Part shown: positions 42,201 to 48,202 of the stretch, in pieces | Layout: each line of letters opens with the position of its first letter | How positions within the stretch are numbered: position 1 is the stretch's first letter | Source: an uncultured Alphaproteobacteria bacterium | Lineage (GTDB): Bacteria > Pseudomonadota > Alphaproteobacteria > Bin65 | DNA: 48,202 nt | Assembly: GCA_947259335.1 (NCBI GenBank) | Contig: CAMYMQ010000030.1 | Coordinates: 1-48,202, forward strand | Direction of reading: 5' to 3' | Made by a program: the position numbers and the translations under genes | The notes under the pieces: generated by a model | Database searches by the model: none | What the model saw: only the letters and a program-made list of their open reading frames with translations | What the model was told of the DNA's origin: nothing

Positions 42201-42747
42201 TCTCGAAGAGGCGGTGGCACAGGCCCGATCCGGGGGCGACCGGGGCGAGGCGGGCGCGGCGGACGAAGAATCCTGGTCGCCGCAGATCAATGTCGGCACC
42301 GCCGTGCTGATCCCGGAGAGCTATGTGGAGGATCTGTCGGCGCGCATGGGACTGTACCGGCGGCTCGCACGGCTGATCGATGCCTCGGAGATCGACGGCT
42401 TTGCCGCCGAACTGGTCGACCGCTTCGGCCCGATGCCGGAAGAAGTGTCGAACCTGCTGGAAATCATCGCGATCAAGCGGTTGTGCATGCAGGCGCGCAT
42501 CGAGAAGGTCGACGCCGGACCCAAGGGCGCGGTTGTAGCCTTCCGCAACAACACCGTGCCGAACCCGGTGGGACTTGTGGATTTTGTCGCGCAGCAGGCC
42601 GGAACGGTCAGTGTTCGTCCCGATCACCGCCTGATCTACCGGCGCGACTGGACCAACGCCGACGCCAAGGTGAAGGGCGTCAAATATCTCGCGACCCAGC
42701 TTGCCGCGATCGCCGCAGCGGGCGAGGGTGCCGAAGCCGGCGCGTAG
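39211..42747 (+). CDS. mfd: Transcription-repair coupling factor Mfd
   Basis: ATG 39211 lies within the end of sdhE; the track start at 39118 adds an out-of-frame prefix. The 1178-residue protein has the UvrB-like N-terminal part (AWDCLPYDRASPNAE, GEYAVRGGIVDLFPP), the RNA-polymerase-interacting domain (LETGDYVVHLDHGVGRYEGLE) and a RecG-like motor. The motor shows the Walker A motif CGDVGFGKTEVALRA, DEEQHFGVAQKE, TATPIPRTLQLAL and QLRGRVGRSKTRAYAYL. A TRCF C-terminal domain completes it. Mfd removes RNA polymerase stalled at lesions and recruits UvrA. It converges with the FrnE-type gene nine bases away. Confidence 0.98.
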   Translation: MPDTVTPADARLDGIALVAGAPEGVDALFLGAVAANGRTVVHVCRDDARMYRLSEFLRFFHPEVKVQSFPAWDCLPYDRASPNAEIMATRAGVLARLTRVRDKAGGRIVLTTVSAALQRVPPPETFDGSILIAEKGQRLSTETLTAFLTGQGYRRAGTVREPGEYAVRGGIVDLFPPASAYAVRLDFFGDEIESIRRFDPATQRSLKSVRRVALLPVSEIVLDEARITQFREHYRAAFASAIHTDPLYEAVSAGQRFPGYEHWLPFFFKKMATLFDYLPETAAVSLDHQAQDAASARFDQIADYYDARLSFLQAASKSVGKGEFVYRPVPADRAFVTPDEWAQLLADRSAASFSPFSAPDDSAVGIVDLGGRAAAGYAGVRADPNVNVLDQVAEDLADARTAGNRVLVTAHTPGSRARIEQLLGDHGLIAHQAVETWAEVPTTGSAPVSLAVLPLDRGFRDGRLLVVTEEDIFGERLVRRPRRQQRGQDFLTEFSSLETGDYVVHLDHGVGRYEGLEAVTVGGAAHDCLRLVYDGGDVLFLPVENMELLSRYGSEDSSAQLDKLGGAGWQARKARVRKRVKDMADKLIAIAAQRELHKGEVLNAPAGAFEEFEARFPFDETDDQRHAIADVIADLESGRPMDRLVCGDVGFGKTEVALRAAFVAAMSGVQVAVAVPTTLLARQHYRTFTERFRGFPLRIEQLSRLTGPKDAKLVKAGLTDGSVNIVVGTHALLGKSVSFDNLGLVIVDEEQHFGVAQKERLKELRADVHVLTLTATPIPRTLQLALTGVRDMSLIATPPVDRLAVRTFVLPYDPVVIREALQRELFRGGQIFYVCPRIEDLAFVAERVRALVPDTTLAVASGQMPPAELEDVMSSFYNGDTRVLIATNIIESGLDIPSCNTIVIHRADRFGLAQLYQLRGRVGRSKTRAYAYLTLPEDRPIGQIAMRRLEVMQTLDTLGAGFTLASHDLDIRGAGNLLGEEQSGHIREVGIELYQQLLEEAVAQARSGGDRGEAGAADEESWSPQINVGTAVLIPESYVEDLSARMGLYRRLARLIDASEIDGFAAELVDRFGPMPEEVSNLLEIIAIKRLCMQARIEKVDAGPKGAVVAFRNNTVPNPVGLVDFVAQQAGTVSVRPDHRLIYRRDWTNADAKVKGVKYLATQLAAIAAAGEGAEAGA

Positions 42748-42756
42748 GCGTCGGGC

Positions 42757-43422
42757 TCAGGCGTCCGCGGCGGCCTCTTCGGCTTCCCGCGCCAGCGTCT
42801 CGAAGGCCTGAAGGAAGACGTCCGGGTCCTGCGCGCCCGAGACCGCGTATTTGCGGTTCAGGATGAAGCAGGGCACGCCGGAGACGCCCATCTTGCGGGC
42901 CATCTCGTCCTCGGCCTGGATTCGGTCGATATCCTCGTCGCTCGCCAGATAGGCGCGGGTCTCCGCTGCATCCATTCCGGCGTCCGCCGCGATCTCGACC
43001 AGGGTGTCGAGGTCCCCGATATCGCGCGCGTCCAGGAAATAGGCCTTGAACAGCGCTTCCACGACGGCGTCCTGCTTGCCCGCCTGGCCTGCGCGGTCGA
43101 TCAGCCGGTGGCTGTCCACCGTGTTGGGCTGCCGCTCGATGTTGCGGAAGGCGAAGGGCAGGCCTACGGACTCGCCGGCCTGGTTGATGGCGTCATAGAC
43201 GCGTCTGGCGCCGTCCTTGCCGCCGAACTTCCGCTCCAGGTGCTGGCGCCGGTCGGCGCCCTCGCGGGGCAGGTCCGGGTTGAGCTGGAAGGGCCGCCAG
43301 GCGACCAGCACGTCGACGTCTTCCGGCAGACGTGCCAGCGCGGCCTCGAACCGGCGCTTGCCGACGTAGCACCAGGGACAGACGGTATCGGAAACGATAT
43401 CCACCGTGATTTGCTTGCTCAT
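42757..43422 (-). CDS. DsbA-family oxidoreductase, FrnE type
   Basis: The start at ATG 43422 (MSKQITVDIVSDTVCPWC) is preferred over the 357-residue ORF, giving 221 residues. The thioredoxin-fold CPWC redox motif is at residues 15-18, RPFQLNPDLP follows, and a C-terminal GVSGVPCFILNRKYAVSGAQ carries the cis-Pro loop and substrate pocket. There is no signal peptide, so it is a cytoplasmic FrnE/HCCA-isomerase-like thiol oxidoreductase. Possible roles are disulfide reduction under oxidative stress or glutathione-linked isomerisation. It is convergent with mfd. Confidence 0.92.
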   Translation of the reverse strand: MSKQITVDIVSDTVCPWCYVGKRRFEAALARLPEDVDVLVAWRPFQLNPDLPREGADRRQHLERKFGGKDGARRVYDAINQAGESVGLPFAFRNIERQPNTVDSHRLIDRAGQAGKQDAVVEALFKAYFLDARDIGDLDTLVEIAADAGMDAAETRAYLASDEDIDRIQAEDEMARKMGVSGVPCFILNRKYAVSGAQDPDVFLQAFETLAREAEEAAADA

Positions 43423-43783
43423 GCGATTTCCAGCTGGTTCAGGCGTGTGTTCGGGAGCGGGGTGGACAGCCCCGCGTTTCGTGAGGATTTCACCATAGGG
43501 GTCCGTCGATGTCATCGGGTTCGGTTCCCGGCCGTTAGCCCGTCCTGCGCAGACACCGCGCCTCGCCGCGGACAGCCGCCCCAAGGTGGATTGGGCGCTG
43601 GGTTTCGCGCGCGGCGCGAAGGCTTCGGTCGAGACATGTATCTCGGTATTCGTAGCTATCCCATACGCTGGTGTATCCAACAATTTTCTTTGCCGTAGGG
43701 ATGTCTGCCAACTGCATGGATCGTATGGAACAGCGACTCCACCAGGTCCGTGGCGGGGCCGGGCGAAGGGGGGTGAAGGGCGG
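43423..43783. other. 361-base gap without a supported gene
   Basis: Only short shadow ORFs occur here. CGAGA-CATGTA-TCTCG near 43630 is a 5-base inverted repeat. The stretch from about 43630 to 43720 is more AT-rich than its surroundings and may hold a promoter for the gene at 43784. No convincing -35/-10 pair was found. Confidence 0.5.
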
Positions 43784-44263
43784 ATGCAACAATTGATCGG
43801 CGATCTCGGCGGGGTGCTCGACCAGCTCAATCCGCTGAGCCGGCAGAACCAGATCGTCTATCTCGTCTGGCTCGCCGCCTATGTCTTCACCGCCGGGGCC
43901 GTGTGGCGATGCGGCCGGCGCTGGCTGCGGCTGGTTTATCTCTTGGCGCTCCAGGTGCTTTCAGTCGGGCTCTTCGTTTCCCAGGCCAACATCTTGATTC
44001 TGGCCATTTACCTTTGGCAGGAATCCCTGGCTGTGGCGGTCGCCGCGATGCTGGCCGCGCTGTGGGCGTTCCGGACGCGTCGAAAGCGAAAGAAGACTGC
44101 AGCCCCTCGCCTGGAGCGGGGGCACCGCTCCGCCGCGCCCGCCACGGCGAAGGACGGACCGGTGACCGCGGTGATCCTGGCCGCCGAACAGGACGTTACT
44201 CTACAGCGCGAACAGGTCTCGGATGGTGGCAGAGAACCGGCGCCGGTCCTCAAACGCCCCTGA
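43784..44263 (+). CDS. Small membrane protein of unknown function
   Basis: The start at ATG 43784, with GAAGGGCGG upstream, gives 159 residues; the longer track ORF has no support before it. There are three hydrophobic segments: IVYLVWLAAYVFTAGAVW (residues 23-40), LVYLLALQVLSVGLFVSQ (47-64) and a third, LAVAVAAMLAALWAF. After these the chain turns basic (RTRRKRKKT near 100) and then hydrophilic. The positive tail suggests a cytoplasmic C-terminus. No family is recognised. The neighbours are the FrnE-type gene upstream (divergent) and tRNA-Ser downstream on the other strand. Confidence 0.6.
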   Translation: MQQLIGDLGGVLDQLNPLSRQNQIVYLVWLAAYVFTAGAVWRCGRRWLRLVYLLALQVLSVGLFVSQANILILAIYLWQESLAVAVAAMLAALWAFRTRRKRKKTAAPRLERGHRSAAPATAKDGPVTAVILAAEQDVTLQREQVSDGGREPAPVLKRP

Positions 44264-44320
44264 TGGCGAGAAAGGCGTCCGACCTTAGCCTGGCCGTCTT
44301 CGCGCAACCAGTCCGCAGGG

Positions 44321-44410
44321 TGGCGGATGGGGTGGGATTCGAACCCACGAGACGCTTGCACGCCTGCCGGTTTTCAAGACCGGTGCCTTCAACCGCTCGG
44401 CCACCCATCC
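44321..44410 (-). tRNA. tRNA-Ser (anticodon UGA)
   Basis: The minus strand folds as a 90-base tRNA including encoded CCA. The acceptor GGATGGG / CCCATCC is followed by TGGCCGAGCGG for the D arm, an anticodon loop CTTGAAA with anticodon TGA at 44374-44376, a long serine-type variable arm, and a T arm with GTGGGTTCGAATCCCAC. The extra arm and the TGGCCGAG start identify serine. It reads UCA and related codons. The 3' end points toward lower coordinates. Confidence 0.96.
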
Positions 44411-44572
44411 GTGCGGCGCGCACCTTAACGAGTCGGGGTGCTCAGTCCAAGATATCAAGCATTTCGGTGAATTGATTTGAAACACCTGGTCGCGATGAAA
44501 TGGAGGCCGATGCAATTTTAAATAATCTTTATGGGTTTAATATTCAGTTCAAGGTAGCATTTTCTTGTCACT
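44411..44572. other. AT-rich gap between tRNA-Ser and the immunity-like gene
   Basis: About 160 bases without a supported gene. From 44500 to 44570 the sequence is markedly AT-rich (runs such as TTTTAAATAATC and GGGTTTAATATTC), unlike the GC-rich surroundings. It lies on the 5' side of the tRNA, not at the usual 3' integration end, and no integrase or att-like repeat is visible. Confidence 0.6.
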
Positions 44573-44881
44573 TTACCTGCTGTCAGGAAGGTCCCGTCGA
44601 CAGAACCGACAAACCGTTGCTTGTGGTAGAATCATTTCAGCGCAATATGGACATGCTATGCGCTTTTCGGCCTCGGTTACATCTGCCGACATCCGGCCGT
44701 CTTGCTCAACCGGGCGATTGGTAAACGACCACACCAATGCTGCAACCCAGCCCAGAAATGTCCAGCCGAGAAGAAGATTAAGAGTAAAGATCGCGCCATA
44801 ATTGTGGTGGTCGCGTGCACCTGCGACAATGCTTGGAAGGAAATACGCGATCAGAAGGAGGATGATTAGGAAGAAGTCCAT
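44573..44881 (-). CDS. Superinfection-immunity-like membrane protein with C-terminal zinc ribbon
   Basis: The start at ATG 44881 (MDFFLIILLLIAYFLPSIVAG) is preferred to 44956. The 102 residues contain two membrane segments separated by ARDHHNYGAIFTLNLLLGW; this unit resembles the T4 Imm / superinfection immunity protein family. A C-terminal CPYC (Cys77, Cys80) with CRFC (Cys91, Cys94) makes a small zinc ribbon. Family members in phages block DNA entry of related phages; bacterial homologues are common and mostly uncharacterised. The sequence around the gene is more AT-rich than its neighbours, which suggests acquisition by transfer. Confidence 0.82.
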   Translation of the reverse strand: MDFFLIILLLIAYFLPSIVAGARDHHNYGAIFTLNLLLGWTFLGWVAALVWSFTNRPVEQDGRMSADVTEAEKRIACPYCAEMILPQATVCRFCRRDLPDSR

Positions 44882-45124
44882 TGCGTTCTGGTCGTTGCAC
44901 CGCGGCACTTCGGTTGGAACATCCCACGACGGATGCGATCTGGTTGTATTTATCAAACATTTTCGAAACTTTCGATGCTCAATGCAGTGCGCTCAATCTC
45001 GCCCTTCGTCCTCGTTGTGGGTGGGCAGACATCTGACGAACCATCTAAGAAGCCCGGCATTTTATTGACTTGATTGTAACGATCTGGGCTTAACTTCCGT
45101 CCTGTCACCGAGGGGTCGGGAGAC

Positions 45125-46510
45125 ATGGAAGACTGGCTTTCCCAAATCGAAGCCCACACGGGCCCGCGCTACCTTGCGATCGCCGATGCCATCGACGACG
45201 CCGTTCGGCGTGGCCAGCTCGGAACGGGCGAAAAGCTGCCGCCGCAGCGTGCGCTGGCCCGCCGCCTGGGCATCACGGTCGGCACGGTCACCCGCGCCTA
45301 TGCCGAGGCCGAGCGGCGCGGACTGGTCGCCGGCCAAGTGGGGCGGGGGACCTTTGTCGCCGACCGATCGGCGGCTGTCACCCCGACCGCGAGCGTGTTG
45401 TGGCCGGAGGGCGGCGAGGCCGACAGGTCGGGTCCCATCGATCTGGCCTCCGACAGTCCCGTGGTTGGCTTCGACGACGCGGAACTGGCGGGAAGTCTCC
45501 AGTCCTACGCCGAGACCGGCGGCTTTCGGGCGCTGCTCTCGGGCGCGGGCGGCGGGCCCAGTCCGTCCGAGGCGGCCGCCCTTGCCGCCTGGCACGCCGA
45601 CCTCAAGGACGCTCCGGACGCGCAGATCCTGCCGACCAATGGCGGCGACGGTGTACTGGTGGCCCTGCTGAAGACCCTGGCCCCGGCGAGGGGCACGGTG
45701 CTGGTCGAGGCCCTGGCAGGGCGGCCGGAGCGCTCCGCCCTCGACTATCTGGGCCTGCGCGCGAGCCCGGTGCAGATCGACGACGAGGGGATCATTCCCG
45801 AATCGCTCGAATTGGCCGCCTGGTCGAGCGGTGCCGGCATCCTTGTGTGCACTCCCGGTCTCCACGATCCGACCACGGCTACGCTGTCGGCCGAACGGCG
45901 CGCGGCGATCGCCGACATCGCGGAGCGTTTCGACCTGACCCTCGTCGAACTGGAAGGTCAGGCGCGGCTGCTCGACCGGCCGTTGCCGCCACTCACGGCG
46001 TTCGCGCCGGAGCGTACGGTCTATGTCGCCAGCCTGGCCTCGATCTTGGCGCCCTGGCTGGCGCTCGGCTATGTGGCGGCGCCGGAACCGCTGGCGGGCC
46101 GGATCGAAGACGGTGTTGCCCGGTCCGGTGTCGGGGCGCCGGCGCTGACCCGGGGCATCGCCGCCAGGTGGGTCGAGGATCGCTTCGCCCATAGCCTTCT
46201 GTCGCTTCAGCGCACCGAGGCCCGCTGGCGGGGCCGCCTCGCGAGATCGGTCCTGTCCGAGCATGCCTTTGCCGTACGCCAGGGCGGCCTGCGAGCCTGG
46301 GTCCGACCGCAGCGGCCGGACGGCTTCGATATTCCGGACCTGGCGGACCGGGCGTTGGCGGCCGGGGTGACGATCGTTCCCGCGGGCGCCTTCGAGATGC
46401 GTCGGGGCAGTCCGCCTGCGGCCTTCCGCCTGTCGCTCGGCGCCTGCGGCGGCCCAGCGCGGTTGCGTCAGGGGCTCGATACCTTGCTTTCCCTGTTCGA
46501 CGATCGTTGA
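45125..46510 (+). CDS. MocR-type regulator (GntR HTH plus aminotransferase-like domain) lacking the PLP lysine
   Basis: This 461-residue protein has an N-terminal GntR winged helix (GPRYLAIADAIDDAVRRGQL, LARRLGITVGTVTRAYAEAERRGLV) and a C-terminal fold-type I aminotransferase-like domain. In functional MocR proteins the cofactor Lys lies in a G-(S/T)-F-S-K motif. Here the matching stretch reads YVASLASILAPWLALGY, with Ser at the Lys position. The usual EDDY segment is VELEGQ, so the Asp and Tyr that contact the cofactor are also missing, and the EDPGYPG-like loop is EALAGRP. It probably does not bind PLP and may sense another ligand. The target genes are unknown. Confidence 0.9.
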   Translation: MEDWLSQIEAHTGPRYLAIADAIDDAVRRGQLGTGEKLPPQRALARRLGITVGTVTRAYAEAERRGLVAGQVGRGTFVADRSAAVTPTASVLWPEGGEADRSGPIDLASDSPVVGFDDAELAGSLQSYAETGGFRALLSGAGGGPSPSEAAALAAWHADLKDAPDAQILPTNGGDGVLVALLKTLAPARGTVLVEALAGRPERSALDYLGLRASPVQIDDEGIIPESLELAAWSSGAGILVCTPGLHDPTTATLSAERRAAIADIAERFDLTLVELEGQARLLDRPLPPLTAFAPERTVYVASLASILAPWLALGYVAAPEPLAGRIEDGVARSGVGAPALTRGIAARWVEDRFAHSLLSLQRTEARWRGRLARSVLSEHAFAVRQGGLRAWVRPQRPDGFDIPDLADRALAAGVTIVPAGAFEMRRGSPPAAFRLSLGACGGPARLRQGLDTLLSLFDDR

Positions 46511-46543
46511 CGCCCGCGCGTCCGCCGCCCGTAATCTGACGTC

Positions 46544-47332
46544 ATGGGGTTCTATCTCTCCAAGCTCGCCGGCTTGCTGGCCGATCCGATCAACCTGATC
46601 CTGCTTCTGTTCGGGATCGGCGTCGTGGCGCTCTGGTTCGGCCGCCGCAGGTTCGGGGGCTGGCTGGTGTCGATCGCCTTCCTACTCGCGATCGTGCCCA
46701 CCGTCCTGCCGGCGGGGCCCTGGTTGTTGCGGGCACTCGAGAACCGGTTTCCGTCTACTTCCCTGTCCTCGCCGCCGACCGGAATCATCGTGCTCGGCGG
46801 GTCGATGCAGCCGGGCCTGGCCGAGGACCGCCATGCCTTGGCGGTCAACGGCAACATCGAGCGGCTGATCGTGTTCGCGGAGCTGGCGCGCCAATTTCCC
46901 GAGGCCAAACTTGTCTATTCCGGCGGCACGGGCAGCCTGCTCGAGCCGGGTCTCCGCGAGGCGGACGCGGCAGCGCAGTTCCTTCACCGGCTCGGCGTCG
47001 ATCCGTCGCGCGTGCTGTTCGAGAGGAACTCGCGGAATACCTTCGAGAATGCAGTGCTGACCCGGCAGCGCGTTTTACCGGCCACCGGCGACCGGTGGCT
47101 GCTGGTGACCTCCGCCCGTCACATGCCCCGGGCTGTCGGGGCGTTTCGGCAGGCCGGCTGGACCGTCGACGCCTTCCCCGTCGACTACCGTACCCGCCGC
47201 GCCCTTAAGCCATGGAGAAACCTGCATTTCAGCGCCAGGCTGTCGGTTCTTGCCGCAGCGCTGCGGGAGTGGGTGGGGCTCGCCTTCTACTATGCCACCG
47301 GCAGGTCATCGGCGCTGTTTCCGGCGCCGTAG
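46544..47332 (+). CDS. YdcF/ElyC-family (DUF218) envelope protein
   Basis: This 262-residue protein has two N-terminal membrane helices (INLILLLFGIGVVALWF and VSIAFLLAIVPTVLPAG) followed by a soluble DUF218 domain. GIIVLGGSM, KLVYSGGTG, NSRNTFENAVLTR and VTSARHMPRAV match the family. Members such as ElyC and SanA affect cell-envelope biogenesis; the chemistry is not known. It lies 34 bases after the MocR-type gene on the same strand and may be co-transcribed. The rlpA-like gene downstream is another envelope function. Confidence 0.9.
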   Translation: MGFYLSKLAGLLADPINLILLLFGIGVVALWFGRRRFGGWLVSIAFLLAIVPTVLPAGPWLLRALENRFPSTSLSSPPTGIIVLGGSMQPGLAEDRHALAVNGNIERLIVFAELARQFPEAKLVYSGGTGSLLEPGLREADAAAQFLHRLGVDPSRVLFERNSRNTFENAVLTRQRVLPATGDRWLLVTSARHMPRAVGAFRQAGWTVDAFPVDYRTRRALKPWRNLHFSARLSVLAAALREWVGLAFYYATGRSSALFPAP

Positions 47333-47372
47333 AGCGACTGAATTTTCGGGAAGTCTTCACAAAAGGAACTGG

Positions 47373-47401
47373 TTGATCGCCTAATAAAACTATTCGATAA
47401 T
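47373..47401 (+). promoter_or_regulatory. Candidate promoter upstream of rlpA
   Basis: TTGATC (47373-47378), a 17-base spacer and GATAAT (47396-47401, five of six consensus bases) lie in an AT-richer 195-base gap between the DUF218 gene and rlpA. The predicted start is about 120 bases before the rlpA ATG. Confidence 0.4.
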
Positions 47402-47527
47402 ACCTCAAGTCCCAGACGAGGGGATGAAGCCGAGAAGTAAAAACGTAAAGCAGACGACTGTCCCGGGCTTGGACTCCTTGTCATGCATTTAGGCGCCCGA
47501 TGTATTTGGTGCCGGGGGAATGGGGGA

Positions 47528-48202
47528 ATGAAGAAAATCCGCGCAATCATGCCCGCCATGGCGATCCTTGCGGGAACGGTCGGCGTCCTATCCGGATGCG
47601 CCTACAACACCGACGATCCGATGGCGATGGAGGGCAGGCCCTACAAGCCCTACATCGTCGGCTCGCCGTATCAGATCAACGGCAAATGGTACCGCCCGCG
47701 GGAGGACTTCTCCTACGACCGGGTCGGTGTCGCGTCGTGGTATGGCCCCGGCTTCGACGGCAAGCGCACCGCCAACGGCGAAACTTATGACATGGACCTG
47801 TTGACGGCGGCGCATCCGACCCTGCCGATGCCGACCCTGGTCAGCGTCAGGAACCTGGAGAACGGCCGCAGCGTCACGGTGCGGATCAATGACCGCGGGC
47901 CGTTCCACGGCAACCGTATCATCGACCTGTCGCGCCGCGCCGCCGAGGAACTCGGCATCAGGCGCGACGGCACCGCGCGGGTTCGGGTACAGGTCCTGAG
48001 GACCGCGAGCCTGCGCCTGAAGCGCAAGGCGCTGGCGGAACTCTACCGCATCGAGGAGATCGAACGCCGGCAGGAGGTCGCCCAGCAGATCCGCAAAAAG
48101 GAGACCGGCCGCAACGCCGCGGCCACACTCGCGGATATCGCGCCCGCATCGGCGCCGGCGCCCGGACGCGTGCCGTCCAGGCCGCGGGTCACGTCGGTGC
48201 CG
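47528..48202 (+). CDS. rlpA: Septal ring lytic transglycosylase RlpA family lipoprotein (3' end outside window)
   Basis: This frame has no stop before the window end, so it is missing from the ORF track; 225 codons are seen. GGGGGA precedes ATG 47528. The N-terminus MKKIRAIMPAMAILAG leads to the lipobox LSGC, a lipoprotein signal. The double-psi beta-barrel follows, with GVASWYGPGFDGKRTANGE and VRINDRGPFHGNRIIDLS containing the catalytic Asp. RlpA cleaves denuded glycan strands at the septum. A charged linker begins near residue 170, and a SPOR domain may lie beyond the window. Normal alphaproteobacterial rlpA genes are 250-400 residues. Confidence 0.93.
   Translation, partial: MKKIRAIMPAMAILAGTVGVLSGCAYNTDDPMAMEGRPYKPYIVGSPYQINGKWYRPREDFSYDRVGVASWYGPGFDGKRTANGETYDMDLLTAAHPTLPMPTLVSVRNLENGRSVTVRINDRGPFHGNRIIDLSRRAAEELGIRRDGTARVRVQVLRTASLRLKRKALAELYRIEEIERRQEVAQQIRKKETGRNAAATLADIAPASAPAPGRVPSRPRVTSVP

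Noticed and set aside
43535-43792. 85-residue minus-strand ORF in the gap before the membrane protein gene
   Set aside because: No ribosome binding site, no family, and it overlaps the start region of the better supported gene at 43784.
44321-44410. tRNA-Ser as an integration site for a genomic island
   Set aside because: The AT-rich patch is on the 5' side of the tRNA, no duplicated 3' tRNA end was seen, and no integrase is present.
47310-47332. CGGCGC / GCGCCG hairpin at the end of the DUF218 gene as a terminator
   Set aside because: It is only six pairs, lies inside the coding end and is not followed by a T run.

Overview
The window looks like a chromosomal segment of a GC-rich alphaproteobacterium. 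The recG / sdhE / mfd neighbourhood, the TRAP transporter, the soeABC cytoplasmic sulfite dehydrogenase and the many degradative enzyme families (acyl-CoA ligase, PhyH, flavin monooxygenase, LigAB, HyuAB, CoxL) fit a metabolically versatile soil or marine member of that class. Genus or species cannot be read from the sequence. No insertion sequence, transposase, integrase, phage module or CRISPR array was seen.

Layout. (1) 1-8987: the end of a thiolase, then a leftward block (VOC dioxygenase-like, TRAP DctP-DctQ-DctM, alpha/beta hydrolase) divergent from a rightward block (acyl-CoA ligase, PhyH dioxygenase, acyl-CoA-dehydrogenase-fold monooxygenase). (2) 8996-15855: a compact catabolic regulon. 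Leftward are an FAH-family hydrolase and an HpaR-like MarR repressor. Rightward are an HpaF/HpcD isomerase, an HpaE-like aldehyde dehydrogenase, a LigA-like and a LigB-like dioxygenase subunit, a class II aldolase and a MetE-like zinc methyltransferase, closed by an intrinsic terminator. Both arms start from two overlapping face-to-face promoters that share one perfect 18-bp palindrome. This resembles homoprotocatechuate meta-cleavage with several parts exchanged. (3) 15950-21043: soeABC followed by an ArsR regulator with the two-cysteine spacing of persulfide sensors (SqrR/BigR type). (4) 21140-30940: an acyl-CoA dehydrogenase, an isopenicillin-N-synthase-type oxygenase, an orphan CoxL-type molybdo-subunit, an unusual SDR, and a translationally coupled HyuA-HyuB-VOC unit. 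(5) 31013-36746: an unknown protein, a pentapeptide-repeat protein and a two-gene RND efflux pair. (6) 36748-43422: recG, sdhE, mfd and a FrnE-type DsbA protein, which is housekeeping core. (7) 43784-48202: a small membrane protein, tRNA-Ser(UGA), an AT-richer patch with a superinfection-immunity-like protein, a MocR-type regulator whose PLP lysine is lost, a DUF218 protein and the start of rlpA, which runs off the window and is absent from the ORF track.

How the genes may work together (inference): the first 31 kb reads as an uptake and degradation region. TRAP imports an organic acid; ligase, PhyH and monooxygenase activate or hydroxylate it; the HpaR-controlled operon opens and breaks the ring; SoeABC disposes of sulfite. 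The strongest leads for something undescribed are the recombined ring-cleavage operon with its shared operator, the PLP-less MocR protein, the HyuAB-VOC unit, and soeABC paired with a putative persulfide sensor.
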